A DNA stretch of 64,000 bases from Methylocella tundrae (lineage in GTDB: Bacteria > Pseudomonadota > Alphaproteobacteria > Rhizobiales > Beijerinckiaceae), in the NCBI RefSeq assembly GCF_901905185.1, contig NZ_CABFMQ020000076.1:248001-312000 (forward strand). The letters run 5' to 3'. The translations under genes were made by a program, and so were the position numbers. The first letter of the stretch is position 1; the number at the start of each line of letters is the position of its first letter. The notes below the pieces were generated by a model. It saw nothing but the letters and a program-made list of their open reading frames with translations, did no database searches and was not told the origin of the DNA. This document shows, in pieces, positions 38,476 through 48,480 of the stretch.

Positions 38476-40845
38476 TCAGATATGCGCCAACGGCATAAGA
38501 CCTGCGTCCGCCAGCATTTTCGCGTCGCTCTGGCTTTGCGCTTCGCCGACCGCCACCGCCGTCATGTTGACGATGCCGCGCGCGGTGGTCGAAGGTATGA
38601 GAATATGCGCCGGCTTCGCGCCGCCGATGAGAATTGGCCCGACAGGCAGGGCGTCCGCCATGATCTTCGTCATCGTGTAGGCGATGTTCGCGGCGTCGAG
38701 GCTCGGCATGACGAGAACATTGGCTTCGCCCTTCAGACGCGAGGAGGGCAGCACGTGATCGCGCACAGTTTGCGATAAGGCCGTGTCCGCCTGCATCTCG
38801 CCGTCGACTTCGAGTTCGGGCGCGCGCTGACGCAAGATTTCCACCGCGCGCCGCATTTTCAGCGACGACGGCGCGTCGTCCGTGCCGAAGTCCGAATGCG
38901 AGACAAGGGCGATGCGCGGCTCGAGGCCGAATCGCCGGACGTGGCGCGCACACATCAAGGCCATTTCGGCGATCTCGAAATCGGCCGGATCGTGTCTGAC
39001 ATGGGTGTCCGTGATGAAAAAGGCGCCCTTGCTGGTGATCATCAGGCTCATCGCGGAAAAATCCGTGACGCCGGGCGCGAGCCCGATGATGTCGCGGATG
39101 TAGCCGAGACGGGAGTTGAACCGTCCGTCGAGACCGCACAGCATGGCGTCGGCGTCGCCGCGCTTGACGGCTAGCGCCGCGATGACGGTCGAATTGGTGC
39201 GCACCAGCGTGCGCGCGGCGTCGGGCGTCACGCCGCGCCGGCCAGCCTGTTCGAGATAGGTTGCGACATAGTCGCGATAGCGCGGATCGTCCTGCGGATT
39301 GACGAGTTCGAAATCGCGTCCTGGCCGGACCGAGAGGCCAAAACGCTCGAGGCGCGTCTCGATCACATCGGGGCGCCCGATCAGGATGGGCTTGGCGATG
39401 CCTTCCTCGACGATGGTCTGCACCGCCCGGAGCACGCGCTCATCCTCGCCTTCCGCATAGACGACGCGCCGCGGATCGGCTTTGGCCGCCTGCATCAGCG
39501 GCTTCATGACAAAGCCCGAACGGAACACGAAGCGCGACAGCGTTTCCTCATAGGCGACGAAATCGACGATCGGCTTTTTCGCGACTCCCGTCGCCATCGC
39601 GGCCTTTGCGACGGCAGGCGCGATGCGCAGGATGAGACGCGGATCGAAGGGCGAAGGGATGAGGCTGTCGGCGCCGAACAGACGCGACTTGCCGTCATAG
39701 GCTCGAGCGACGACGTCGGAGGGGGGCTCGTGGGCCAATTGCGCGATGGCGCGGACGGCTGCGAGCTTCATCGCTTCATTGATCGTCGAGGCGGCGACAT
39801 CGAGCGCCCCTCGAAAAATGTAAGGGAAGCAGAGGACGTTATTGACCTGATTGGGATAATCGGAGCGTCCGGTGCAGATCATCGCGTCCGGGCGCGCGAG
39901 ATGCGCCGCTTCGGGCTCGATCTCCGGCGTCGGATTGGCGAGCGCCATGATCAGCGGCCGCGCGCCCATCTTTTTCGCCATCTCGGGCGTCAGCACGCCG
40001 CCGGCCGACAATCCGAGAAAGACATCGGCGCCGCCGATGACGTCGTCGAGCCGGCGCGCGTTGGTGTCGCGCGCATAGATCAGCATGCGCTCGTTCATCG
40101 ACGGGCGCCCCTTGTAGACGACCCCTTCGACATCGGTGACGAAGATATTCTCGCGTTTGGCGCCGAGCTCGACGAGGAAATCAAGGCAGGCGAGCGCCGC
40201 AGCGCCTGCGCCGGAGCTGACGATCCTGACGCTTTCGATGCTCTTGCCGGACAATTCCATAGCATTGAGAACAGCGGCGCCGACGATGATCGCGGTTCCG
40301 TGCTGGTCATCGTGAAAGACCGGTATCGACATGCGCTCGCGCAGCTTGCGCTCGACTTCGAAACACTGCGGCGCCTTAATGTCTTCGAGATTGATGCCGC
40401 CGAAGGTCGGCTCCAGCGCGGCGACGATGTCGACCAGACGATCAACGTCGTTTTCCGCGATCTCGATGTCGAAAACGTCGATCCCCGCGAATTTCTTGAA
40501 GAGGACCGCCTTGCCCTCCATCACGGGCTTGGCCGCCAGGGGGCCGATATTGCCAAGGCCGAGAACAGCGGTGCCATTGGTCACGACCGCGACGAGATTT
40601 TGCCGCACCGTCAGTTCGGTCGCCTCGGCCGGATCTCCGGCGATGGCGAGGCAGGCCGCGGCGACGCCAGGCGAATAGGCAAGTCCGAGATCGTGCTGCG
40701 TCCCAAGCGGCTTTGTGGCGCGGATCTCGAGCTTGCCGGGCTTCGGGAAGCGATGATAATCCAGCGCGCTCGAGGCGAAGTCGGACGTCACGGGTTGGGC
40801 CATATCACCAATTTTCTTCATACACGCCATCCACAAGCGCTCCAT
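38476..40845 (-). CDS. maeB: NADP-dependent malic enzyme with phosphotransacetylase-like domain
   Basis: Oxidatively decarboxylates malate to pyruvate. The 789-residue product has the malic enzyme part at about residues 30-450 ([43 protein letters not shown] and a nucleotide loop [16 protein letters not shown]) and a phosphotransacetylase-like C-terminus at about 455-785 ([13 protein letters not shown]). This fusion is the usual long form in alphaproteobacteria; the second domain is regulatory. Starts at 40821 and 40803 are also possible. Monocistronic as far as can be seen. Confidence 0.95.
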   Translation of the reverse strand: MERLWMACMKKIGDMAQPVTSDFASSALDYHRFPKPGKLEIRATKPLGTQHDLGLAYSPGVAAACLAIAGDPAEATELTVRQNLVAVVTNGTAVLGLGNIGPLAAKPVMEGKAVLFKKFAGIDVFDIEIAENDVDRLVDIVAALEPTFGGINLEDIKAPQCFEVERKLRERMSIPVFHDDQHGTAIIVGAAVLNAMELSGKSIESVRIVSSGAGAAALACLDFLVELGAKRENIFVTDVEGVVYKGRPSMNERMLIYARDTNARRLDDVIGGADVFLGLSAGGVLTPEMAKKMGARPLIMALANPTPEIEPEAAHLARPDAMICTGRSDYPNQVNNVLCFPYIFRGALDVAASTINEAMKLAAVRAIAQLAHEPPSDVVARAYDGKSRLFGADSLIPSPFDPRLILRIAPAVAKAAMATGVAKKPIVDFVAYEETLSRFVFRSGFVMKPLMQAAKADPRRVVYAEGEDERVLRAVQTIVEEGIAKPILIGRPDVIETRLERFGLSVRPGRDFELVNPQDDPRYRDYVATYLEQAGRRGVTPDAARTLVRTNSTVIAALAVKRGDADAMLCGLDGRFNSRLGYIRDIIGLAPGVTDFSAMSLMITSKGAFFITDTHVRHDPADFEIAEMALMCARHVRRFGLEPRIALVSHSDFGTDDAPSSLKMRRAVEILRQRAPELEVDGEMQADTALSQTVRDHVLPSSRLKGEANVLVMPSLDAANIAYTMTKIMADALPVGPILIGGAKPAHILIPSTTARGIVNMTAVAVGEAQSQSDAKMLADAGLMPLAHI

Positions 40846-40964
40846 GAGATACGCGTAGCCAAGGGTGAAGTCTACCCTATCGCAGCGCTTCGCCGGATGG
40901 GGTAAAGGCTGCCGCGCGGCCGATGATCTTTCGCGAGGCGCGAGGGGAGGGCAGGGAGACCAAA

Positions 40965-41828
40965 ATGGGCGCAGAAGATCAAGGCCGCGTCAAAATCCTG
41001 CGCGAGGTCGCGGCCCTGCGCCAGACGGTCGCGAACTGGCGGGCCGCGGGCGAATCGATTGCCCTGACCCCGACCATGGGCGCGCTGCACAAGGGTCATG
41101 TTTCGCTGGTCGCGCTGGCCAGGAAAAGGGCAAGCCGCGTCGTCATGTCGATTTTCGTCAATCCGACGCAATTTGCGCCGAACGAGGATTTTGGCGCTTA
41201 TCCGCGGACGTTCGGGGCGGACGTCGCGATGTTCGCGGCGGCGGGCGGCGACGTCGTGTTTGCGCCGGACGTTGCGGAAATGTATGGCGCGGGCTTTTCA
41301 ACCCTGCTGAATGTCGCCGGCCCGGCGGCGGCCGGCCTTGAAGACCAGTTCCGGCCCACTCATTTTGCCGGCGTCGCGACGGTCGTCACCAAGCTTGTCA
41401 ATCAATGCCGTCCCGATATCGCGATTTTCGGCGAGAAGGATTATCAACAGCTGAAAGTCATCGAGCGCGTGGCGCGCGATCTCGATCTTGGCGCTGAAAT
41501 CATCGGCGCGCCAACCATCCGGGAGGCTGACGGCCTCGCGCTATCGTCGCGCAACGTCTATCTGTCGCCCGAGGAGCGCAAGGCCGCCCCGGCGCTGCAC
41601 GCCGCGCTCCAGCGCTGCGCCGCCGGGATTCGCGGGGGCGGGGCGATCGATGTCGCGCTGGCGCAAGCCAGAGCGAGCGTTGAGGCGGCGGGGTTCATCA
41701 TTGATTATATCGAGGCGAGGGACGCCGAAACATTGGCGCCCCTCGCCGCGCCGATTGGCGCGCCGGTGCGTCTTCTTGCCGCGGCAAGGCTCGGCAAGAC
41801 GCGGCTCATCGACAATATCGGCGTCTGA
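40965..41828 (+). CDS. panC: Pantoate--beta-alanine ligase
   Basis: Joins pantoate and beta-alanine with ATP to make pantothenate. The start at 40965 follows AGGGAGA; 287 residues is the standard size. Motifs: LTPTMGALHKGHVSL (HIGH-like), FVNPTQFAPNEDF, GEKDYQQLKVI and SSRNVYLSPEER. It runs divergently from maeB with about 120 bases between. panB is not in the window. The acylphosphatase gene follows 44 bases later. Confidence 0.96.
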   Translation: MGAEDQGRVKILREVAALRQTVANWRAAGESIALTPTMGALHKGHVSLVALARKRASRVVMSIFVNPTQFAPNEDFGAYPRTFGADVAMFAAAGGDVVFAPDVAEMYGAGFSTLLNVAGPAAAGLEDQFRPTHFAGVATVVTKLVNQCRPDIAIFGEKDYQQLKVIERVARDLDLGAEIIGAPTIREADGLALSSRNVYLSPEERKAAPALHAALQRCAAGIRGGGAIDVALAQARASVEAAGFIIDYIEARDAETLAPLAAPIGAPVRLLAAARLGKTRLIDNIGV

Positions 41829-41872
41829 CGCGGCCGCCGGAGCCGACGGAACTTTGATGCGGGAGGCAAGGC

Positions 41873-42220
41873 ATGACAGATTCGCCGCCGCCAGCTTCCG
41901 ACATCGCCGCCAACGGGTCGCGGCCGGAACGCTTCGTCCGGGCGATCGTCAGCGGATGCGTCCAGGGCGTTGGCTATCGCGCCTGGACGCAGGCGGAGGC
42001 GGAGGCGCTCGGCCTCAGCGGCTGGGTGCGCAATCGGATGAATGGCGACGTCGAAGCGCTGTTTGCCGGTCCAGCCGCGGCGATTGAAGAGCTTTGCGAA
42101 AAGCTTTGGCGCGGACCGCCTGCGGCGCGCGTCGCCCGGGTCGAACTGAGCCAGGGCGACGAGAGCGATCTTGCGGCCAACGGGCGCGCGCCCGGTTTTT
42201 GCCAGATCGCGACGATTTAG
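41873..42220 (+). CDS. acyP: Acylphosphatase
   Basis: Hydrolyses acyl phosphates such as carbamoyl phosphate and 1,3-bisphosphoglycerate. The 115-residue product has about 20 extra N-terminal residues before the conserved core: VSGCVQGVGYRAW with the catalytic Arg, and GWVRNRMNGDVEAL with the catalytic Asn. GGGAGG precedes the ATG. It appears co-transcribed with panC and the small lipoprotein gene downstream. Confidence 0.92.
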   Translation: MTDSPPPASDIAANGSRPERFVRAIVSGCVQGVGYRAWTQAEAEALGLSGWVRNRMNGDVEALFAGPAAAIEELCEKLWRGPPAARVARVELSQGDESDLAANGRAPGFCQIATI

Positions 42221-42330
42221 GATTTTGGCAATTCCGAGCCGGCGCCCGCCGGCTCCCAAAAAACGCACTGGCTCTGGACGGCTCTTTGCAAACGTCGCAT
42301 GGGTAATGCGGGAACGGATTTCTGGAGCGG

Positions 42331-42483
42331 ATGATGCGGCGCCTCACGACCCTTGCCTTTGCCTTCGCCGGGCTCGTTCTGGCGTCTCTCGCGCTCGCCG
42401 GCTGCGACAAATGCGGCGATCCGATCAAGTTCAATACGCCGAGCATCCCCAAATCCTGCTATGGCGTAAGCCAGCAGAAATAG
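42331..42483 (+). CDS. Small lipoprotein of 50 residues
   Basis: The frame starts ATGATG at 42331, with GGAG about five bases before, and ends TAG at 42481-42483. The product begins MMRRLTTLAFAFAGLVLASL and has a lipobox LALAGC ending at Cys25. The mature part is only 26 residues, with three cysteines including the lipidated one (CDKCGDP...KSCYGV). A similar tiny Cys-containing lipoprotein occurs in other Hyphomicrobiales, as I recall. Role unknown; the two other cysteines could form a disulfide. Confidence 0.75.
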   Translation: MMRRLTTLAFAFAGLVLASLALAGCDKCGDPIKFNTPSIPKSCYGVSQQK

Positions 42484-42723
42484 CCGAGGCGGTCCCGCGG
42501 TCCTGTTTGAACGACGCCGGCGCCGTTTACGCCAGCGCTCCGGGCGTTCACACGCTTCGTCGGTCCGCCCGGCTTCCCGCGCAATCTTGCCCGCGCGTCC
42601 AACCCCAGGCTCCCCGTCTTGAGGCTGAGATGTGGCCGGAGCGTAATCGCAAACGCTTCTCGCGCCCAAAAACAGACGGTGAGCAGATTTGGGCGGGGAC
42701 GATATGCGATCGGGCGGAAAAGC

Positions 42724-43830
42724 CTATTCGGGCGCCGCCTCGATCGGATCATATTGCTTGGCGTCGAAGCCGAAGAGCTCGAAAGAACGCAGCATATGCG
42801 GCGGCAGCGGCGCGGTGACGTCCAGAACGCCGCCGCGAGGGTGGGGCAGCTTGAGCCGCCGAGCGAGCAGATGCAGCTTGCGCTCGACCGTATCGGGGAT
42901 GGCGCGCAAAGGATCGTTGCGGCGGGGATCATTCTTCGGCTTCAGGCCATATTTCGGATCGCCGATGATCGGATGGCCGATCGCTTCCGCATGGGCGCGC
43001 AATTGATGCGTGCGGCCGGTGATCGGCTTCATCGACAGCCACGCAACGCGCGGCTCGAAGGTGTCAACGGTCGCGTAATAGGTCACCGAATGTTGCGCGT
43101 CCTCATCGCCATGCTGGGCGACGCGCATCTTTTCCATCGCAGCCCGGTCTTCGGGGCCGCGCCGCGCCGGACGATCGGCGCCCATGCCTTCGCCCTTCGC
43201 CAGAAACAGCGAGATTTTTCCCTGCGCCGGCTTCGGCACGCCCTCGACCAGCGCCCAGTAGATTTTTTGCGCCTGGCGGGAGCGGAAAATCGCCCCGAGA
43301 TCAGCTGCGATTTTCCGCGTTTTGGCGATCAGCAGAACGCCTGACGTATCGCGGTCGAGACGATGCACCAGAACCGGCCTCTCGCCGCGCTCATTGGGCA
43401 TTGAGGCAAGCATGCCGTCGATGTGGCGCTTCGTGCCCGAACCGCCCTGCACGGCGAGGCCAAAGGGCTTGTTCAGCACCATCAGATCCTTGTCTTCAAA
43501 GAGGATCATGTCGCGCAGCTCGCGCCGGTCCTCTTCTGAAATCAGGGGTTCGCGCGCGGGAGCTTCGGCTTGCGCCTCGAGATTGAGCGGCGGCACGCGC
43601 ACGCTCTGGCCCTGCGCCAGCCGCGTCGCGGTTTTTACGCGCGCGCCATCCACCCTGACTTGGCCGGTGCGGACGATCTTGTTCAGATGTGACAGCGAGA
43701 GAGACGGAATCCTGCGCTTGAACCAGCGGTCGAGCCGCAGGCCATCTTCATCTTCGCTGACTTCAAATGTCTGGACGCTCAAGGGTGTGCCTTTTTCGGA
43801 GCCGGGCCGCATCGCCGGATTTTGCGTCAT
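42724..43830 (-). CDS. RluA/RluC-family 23S rRNA pseudouridine synthase
   Basis: Modifies uridines in 23S rRNA. The 368-residue protein has an S4 RNA-binding domain (about residues 30-95, LRLDRWFKRRIPSLSLSHLNKI) and a catalytic domain with the essential Asp in HRLDRDTSG near residue 162 and LHAR-type motif (GRTHQLRAHAEAIGHPI). The domain order fits RluC, which acts at 955, 2504 and 2580, but RluA-family members are hard to separate. Confidence 0.9.
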   Translation of the reverse strand: MTQNPAMRPGSEKGTPLSVQTFEVSEDEDGLRLDRWFKRRIPSLSLSHLNKIVRTGQVRVDGARVKTATRLAQGQSVRVPPLNLEAQAEAPAREPLISEEDRRELRDMILFEDKDLMVLNKPFGLAVQGGSGTKRHIDGMLASMPNERGERPVLVHRLDRDTSGVLLIAKTRKIAADLGAIFRSRQAQKIYWALVEGVPKPAQGKISLFLAKGEGMGADRPARRGPEDRAAMEKMRVAQHGDEDAQHSVTYYATVDTFEPRVAWLSMKPITGRTHQLRAHAEAIGHPIIGDPKYGLKPKNDPRRNDPLRAIPDTVERKLHLLARRLKLPHPRGGVLDVTAPLPPHMLRSFELFGFDAKQYDPIEAAPE

Positions 43831-43906
43831 CTTAAGGATCGCGATGCGAAAAGGCGAGGCAAAGCGCGGCCATCAGCCCGAGCGGATCACATTCGAGCGA
43901 AATCCC

Positions 43907-44821
43907 TCACGGAACCGGCCGCACAACATCTCCTTCGCGCAAAAAGGCGCCGGCGCGGACGACGACGACGTCGCCTGGAGACAGCCCTTCGCGAATTTCG
44001 GCGTCCATGCCGCCGAAAAGGCCGACCCGCACCTGCCGCGTCTCGATGCGATTGTCGCGCACAACCTGCACGATGGCGCCCTCGGAACCGTAGAGAATCG
44101 CCGAAAGAGGGGCCGCCGGGCCGCAGCTTTGCCCGGCGTCAATCGTCGCGACGGCGAAGGCACCGGGCCGCAGGCCGGCGCTGGCGCTCATCTGAATGCG
44201 CGCGCGGCCCTGCTGCGTCAAAGGATCAATCTCGGACGAAATGAGCCGCACCGTGCCGGCGTATTCGCTCGAATCGAGCGTTTCGATCTTGGCGATCTGG
44301 CCCTGTTTGATCTTCGCAAGCGCCGCCACCGGCAGATGAACGAGAAGCTCCAGTTCGCCATTGCGGATGATGCGGAACATGGGCTCGCCTCGCGCCGACG
44401 CCGGCGCCCCCACGGCGAGCCGGCTGTAGACCAGAACGCCGGCGGCGCTCGCGGTCACCGTCGCCTTGACGGGCGCGCCGGGCAGCCAGTCCGGCCGCGC
44501 GAGCTGCGCCAGCGGCTGCCCTGCCGTGACGCTCGCGCCGTCCTCGGCCAGGAGCTGCGCGATCTGCAGCCCCTCGATGTCGGGCCGCACCAGAACGTCC
44601 TCGCGTGCGACAATCGATCCATTGAGGCGCAGCCGATCCACGAAACATTGCGTTTTCGTCTTGACGACGCTGACCGTCATCGTCGGAGGCTCGTTCGTCT
44701 CGGCGCAAGCCCGCGCTCCGCCGAGGACGAGGAGGATCAGGCTCGCGCTGAGGATCCGCCGCGACGCGCGCAAAACTGCGCTTGGCGACACAATCATTGT
44801 GATTTCAGGCCCGAACCTCAT
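43907..44821 (-). CDS. RND efflux periplasmic adaptor (membrane fusion protein), orphan
   Basis: A 304-residue protein with an N-terminal hydrophobic signal or anchor (about residues 20-40). Barrel-sandwich and beta-barrel parts are visible: NGSIVAREDVLVRPDIEGLQI, LLAEDGASVTAGQPLAQL, ASAAGVLVYSRLAVG, and a C-terminal GLSPGDVVVVRAGAFLREGDVV. Adaptors bridge an RND pump and an outer-membrane channel, but neither is adjacent. The alpha-hairpin between the two biotinyl halves is short, as in metal-type adaptors. Confidence 0.85.
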   Translation of the reverse strand: MRFGPEITMIVSPSAVLRASRRILSASLILLVLGGARACAETNEPPTMTVSVVKTKTQCFVDRLRLNGSIVAREDVLVRPDIEGLQIAQLLAEDGASVTAGQPLAQLARPDWLPGAPVKATVTASAAGVLVYSRLAVGAPASARGEPMFRIIRNGELELLVHLPVAALAKIKQGQIAKIETLDSSEYAGTVRLISSEIDPLTQQGRARIQMSASAGLRPGAFAVATIDAGQSCGPAAPLSAILYGSEGAIVQVVRDNRIETRQVRVGLFGGMDAEIREGLSPGDVVVVRAGAFLREGDVVRPVP

Positions 44822-45191
44822 GGCGGCCCCCCGAAATTTCCGGTCGGATGATCTTTTGGCGAATCGTCAGCCCTACCGAGTCATGGCTGCGATCCGGGCC
44901 TCATTTGACCATATTTCAGGGCGATCCGCGAATTGCGCTTTTCGGATCATCTTCGCCGTCGCGGGAGAGCGCCGCGAAGGCCGGCGTCAGCGGCGCCTGG
45001 AGGGCGGCGGGCGTCGGCCAGGATGACGGCGCGCGTTAACCTAAGTGTTGGCGAGTGCAGTGATATTCTAACGGAAGCCGGCCCGGAGATTAAGAAGCCT
45101 ATGAAGGGTTCATCAATGGTCGCAAAACGTGACGGCCAGGGTATGGCCGTCACTCAGGCGCGGGGAGCGTCAAACCGGGGCGTCGTCCGGC
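44822..45191. other. Gap of 370 bases with a terminator
   Basis: Holds the terminator of the esterase gene (45125-45153) and the promoter region of the adaptor gene. Small frames on both strands look like chance. No repeat of the intergenic families was found. Confidence 0.45.
45125..45153 (-). terminator. Intrinsic terminator of the carboxylesterase gene
   Basis: On the minus strand GTGACGGCCA and TGGCCGTCAC form a perfect 10-bp stem with a 5-base loop, followed by GTTTTG. It begins 39 bases after the esterase stop codon. Confidence 0.75.
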
Positions 45192-46913
45192 TTAGTTGTA
45201 GACCAAATATTGCTGCCAGAAATCGCACTTGTGCGCAGCGGAGTATTGTGCATCCGCAAAGGTCGACAAAGGGATGTTTTCTGACAGGTAAATGGCTTTG
45301 GCCGGATTGTTCCTGTAGCGCGGCCAGGGGCTGTTTCCCAATCCGTTCGGATTGCCCGTCCAGGCGAAGTTCGTCCAGGCGGTCACCAGCTGATCGGAGA
45401 GATCCTCCTCCTTGTTGTTCAGGTAGTGCGTGATGCCGAGCGGTCCGCCATGGTAAAGCCGGAAGAGGAACTGGATGTCGATGGTGTGGGCCGCAAGCGG
45501 CACAAACCCCGGCATCGCCGGGAAGTAATATGGCGCCTTCTGATAATCGAACTCATAGGCGTAGACCGGCACCTTCTGAGCACTGAACAATTGAGTGCCG
45601 TAGCGAATCCGGCAGGCCGTAGGGTCGGTCATGACCGCATCCAAAGCCAATTGCGGCGTGGCGTAGGCATTGACCGGATATTGGGCCAGAACCGCAGCGA
45701 CGGTCCCCGGTGGGTAAGCCGGCGGCGAGCCGCCAGGTCCGGCGTTGCCGCTGTAGGTATTCGTAACGAAGGTCGTGAAACTCGCTGCCGTCGGGGGCAC
45801 GCGCGGCGGTCCGGAGAAATATTCCGTGATGCCTATGCTAAAATTGCCCTCGTCCTTCACCACTCCGTTCATGACTGGCATGTGGTTGAACCTGCCTGAA
45901 GTGATTGCTGCGACGCCTCCCTGCGGCAGGATCTGGCCGTCAATCATCGGGCCGGTGATGTAAGGGCCGTTGGCGCTCGGCGTTCCTGAAAGCGCCTCAA
46001 TCTGGGCGGCGGGCAGACTGCGCAGACATTTGGCGGTCGCCGCATCCGTCCCGGAGCCGCAACCAGCCGCAACCGCAAAGGCTGTGCCCTTCGTTTCGGC
46101 GAACGCCAATGGAATCAGCGTCATATAAGTGGAGCCGCTTTGGATGATCGCCCGGTCGAACAAGCCCGTGGCCAGCGGCGATATGACGTTATCGGCGGTG
46201 CTTGAGGCGCCCGCAGACTGGCCGCCGAGGGTGACATTATGCTTGTCGCCGCCGAATGCGCCAATGTTCCGTTGCACCCATTTGAGCGCAGCCTGCTCGT
46301 CCAGAATGCCGTAGTTGCCGAACAGATGGCCTTCTGCGTCCAATGCGGGATGCGCCAAAAAACCCATGAGGTTGAGGCGATAGTTGAAGGTGACGACGAC
46401 TGTGTGGCCTTGCGAGGCGAGCTTGGTCGCGTCGTAGTCGTTGCTCTCGCCGTCGACGTGCCCACCGCCATGGATCCAGAGAATCACCGGAAGGTTCGCC
46501 GATGGTTCGAGGTTAGGCGTGAAGACGTTGATATAGAGACAATCTTCATTGTTGTTCGCGGGACCGGCGAACACCCCGAGGGTTGTGATCTGCGCACAGG
46601 TCGGACCGAAAGCCGTCGCCTTGAGAACGTTGGTCCAGGGCGCATGGGGTTTTGGCGGCATCCAGCGCAATTTGCCGAGCGGCGGCGTGGCGTAGGGAAT
46701 GCCGAGGAACTCGGCGACGCCATTGACCAGTAAGCCCTTGACCGGACCTTCCTTTGTCTCGACGCGCAGCTTGCCTGCGGCCTGCGCTTGCGTTGGCGCG
46801 GTCAGAGCCCCGGCTGTGAGGATCAGGCTCAGCGCGAGTCCTGCTTTTATTGAAGGCCTTGCTTTGTCTACGCGTAAGCGCGCAGATCGCCATAGCTTTG
46901 AAAGCATTAACAT
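45192..46913 (-). CDS. Secreted type-B carboxylesterase
   Basis: Hydrolyses carboxylic esters in the periplasm or outside. The 573-residue product has a signal peptide (about residues 23-45, ending AQAA). It shows the type-B pattern: FLGIPYATPPLGKLRW, EDCLYINVF, an oxyanion hole in WIHGGGHVDG, nucleophile in GGQSAGASS, an acid in KDEGNF and a late His in LAAHTIDI. The size fits. It has its own terminator and no obvious operon partners. Confidence 0.92.
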   Translation of the reverse strand: MLMLSKLWRSARLRVDKARPSIKAGLALSLILTAGALTAPTQAQAAGKLRVETKEGPVKGLLVNGVAEFLGIPYATPPLGKLRWMPPKPHAPWTNVLKATAFGPTCAQITTLGVFAGPANNNEDCLYINVFTPNLEPSANLPVILWIHGGGHVDGESNDYDATKLASQGHTVVVTFNYRLNLMGFLAHPALDAEGHLFGNYGILDEQAALKWVQRNIGAFGGDKHNVTLGGQSAGASSTADNVISPLATGLFDRAIIQSGSTYMTLIPLAFAETKGTAFAVAAGCGSGTDAATAKCLRSLPAAQIEALSGTPSANGPYITGPMIDGQILPQGGVAAITSGRFNHMPVMNGVVKDEGNFSIGITEYFSGPPRVPPTAASFTTFVTNTYSGNAGPGGSPPAYPPGTVAAVLAQYPVNAYATPQLALDAVMTDPTACRIRYGTQLFSAQKVPVYAYEFDYQKAPYYFPAMPGFVPLAAHTIDIQFLFRLYHGGPLGITHYLNNKEEDLSDQLVTAWTNFAWTGNPNGLGNSPWPRYRNNPAKAIYLSENIPLSTFADAQYSAAHKCDFWQQYLVYN

Positions 46914-47796
46914 GTTTCCCCCAATCGCCTTTGCGGCGCTTCTCGGTCACTGAAGACTCGTGACGGCGGGAAACAAGCACATCGGCTTGGCGAAATCTTC
47001 CACGAAATTTCGATTGTTATAATAATTGTCACTTTTATTGTTTGATAAGTAGTGCGCTCTTTGGGTTAAGCTAGTTAAATAAGCTTACGTGACTTGTGCG
47101 GCGCGGCATACTGCAACGTTATGGCGATATTACTGTAAAGTTAAAGCCTGGTGCTCAGGCGATATTTCGCAGGCCAATCGGACATCGCGCCGTTTATGTG
47201 GCGAGGTCCGTCTTGCCGGTCCAAAGCTCGGCTTGCGCCGTCGCCTCAATGACGACGCGGTCTCGGCCGGAGGTTGCGCCTGCGAAGCGGTAGACAAGAA
47301 ATTCTTTGGAACGCAGACGTCAGCCAGCGGATTGCGCCGCGATCTGCAGGACAAGACTCGCCGCTATGAGAGTAAGCGCCAGGCGCAAAGAACCTTTAAA
47401 CAATATGAACGTCCCGGTCGTGCCGAGTGCGAAAGAAGCGATGTCGAACACTCCCGCTAGCGTCATGGCGCCGGCCGCCTCAGGTTCAAGGTTTGGTCTG
47501 AGCTTACGCCCCGGCCGTCCCCACTGTCGAGAACATTGCCTTTCTCCGCTCTCGCGCGACAAAACCGTCGATGGGCGAAGTTGGTTCAGTTGAAGGCGGC
47601 TGATGTTTCAGCGATTGAGTTGGACCGGCGGCTCTGCCATGACCGCATATATTCCGAGCGTTATCAGCGAGCAGACGAGGAGCGCAATGATCAGCGATGC
47701 CGGCTCAAATCGCTCATTCTATGAGCTTTGAATTCTCCGACGAATCGCTGACGAGCAGTTTGCGCCGTTTTCCTACCTGCTAAGTCTCTGACTTAT
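46914..47796. other. 880-base gene-poor stretch before tRNA-Cys
   Basis: AT-rich at 47000-47090 (probable esterase promoter). No long convincing gene; the only candidate is a 48-residue membrane peptide at 47320-47466. A hydrophobic frame near 47620-47710 on the minus strand has no start codon. The stretch may be decayed DNA. Confidence 0.45.
47320..47466 (-). CDS. Possible 48-residue small membrane protein
   Basis: An internal ATG at 47466 opens a frame for a hydrophobic peptide with two short hydrophobic stretches (SFALGTTGTFILF and LALTLIAASLVLQIAA). GAGG lies about a dozen bases upstream, a weak site. No family known. It could equally be chance. Confidence 0.3.
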   Translation of the reverse strand: MTLAGVFDIASFALGTTGTFILFKGSLRLALTLIAASLVLQIAAQSAG

Positions 47797-47870
47797 TGGA
47801 GGCCTCGCCCGGAATCGAACCGGGGTGCAAGGATTTGCAGTCCTCTGCGTAACCACTCCGCCACGAGGCC
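47797..47870 (-). tRNA. tRNA-Cys (GCA)
   Basis: On the minus strand GGCCTCG pairs with CGAGGCC as acceptor stem, followed by T73 and an encoded CCA (47797-47799). The T arm has GGTTCGATTCC, and the anticodon loop CTGCAAA carries GCA, read as Cys. 74 bases including CCA. Confidence 0.95.
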
Positions 47871-48042
47871 TCCGTCGCGACGACAGCGCGGTCTTGCCTA
47901 TAGCAAAAGAAACCGCTTCGAAGCAAGGCGTGGTTCGGCGTTCGTGCAAACTTCTGATGGCGGCGTGCGATTAGCGCTTTGCAAAGCGCCGGCAAGCTTG
48001 CTATATGCCGCCAATCGCTGCGGCGGCCACCGCCGCATGCAT

Positions 48043-48118
48043 TCCCTGATAGCTCAGCTGGTAGAGCAATCGACTGTTAATCGATCGGTCGCAGGTTCGA
48101 GTCCTGCTCAGGGAGCCA
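48043..48118 (+). tRNA. tRNA-Asn (GTT)
   Basis: Acceptor TCCCTGA pairs with TCAGGGA, followed by G73 and an encoded CCA. The D arm GCTCAGCTGGTAGAGC and T arm GGTTCGAGTCC are canonical, and the anticodon loop CTGTTAA carries GTT for Asn. 76 bases. Confidence 0.96.
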
Positions 48119-48197
48119 AAACTTTCATTCCACGGTCCGGCGGTTGAGCTTGACCCATTGGCCAGTTCATAACGCCGGATCGGATTTCGCACAGAAT

Positions 48198-48480
48198 TTA
48201 GTGGGCGGCTTTCCGCCTTTCGGCTTCCGGCCGATGATGCGTGCCGAATCGCTCCACCATCGTCGAGCTGGCTTTGTTGAGGCCGAGCACCCAACCGTCG
48301 CGCCCTGGCGGCGCAGTTTCAGCGCGATGTCGTCAAGAGCGCCGATCGCCGTAATGTCCCAAAATGCGCCTGACTGACATCAATGCGAACCCGCTCGGTC
48401 CCCCTGAAACGGGGTCTTAGCGAAGCAGCGCCCCATGACAGCTTGGAGGCTTGGACCAGAAGCGGGAAAAAATGCCTCGA
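48198..48480 (-). pseudogene. Decayed C-terminus of a SulP-type anion transporter (STAS domain)
   Basis: On the minus strand three frames together read like the end of a SulP transporter: RVRIDVSQAHF, then after a one-base shift DITAIGALDDIALKLRRQGA, then after another shift VLGLNKASSTMVERFGTHH and a stop at 48198-48200. These match the STAS-domain end of SulP proteins in order and spacing. Upstream of about 48480 the similarity is lost. No membrane part remains, so this is a relic lying between two tRNA-type genes. Confidence 0.7.

Noticed and set aside
39730..40905. 391-residue plus-strand frame
   Set aside because: Lies wholly opposite the malic enzyme gene; Arg/Asp-rich shadow without motifs.
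43322..44851. 509-residue plus-strand frame
   Set aside because: Opposite the pseudouridine synthase and adaptor genes, both of which have clear motifs; composition is that of an antisense frame.
47620..47710. Hydrophobic minus-strand peptide of about 30 residues
   Set aside because: No ATG, GTG or TTG before the hydrophobic part and an in-frame stop just upstream.
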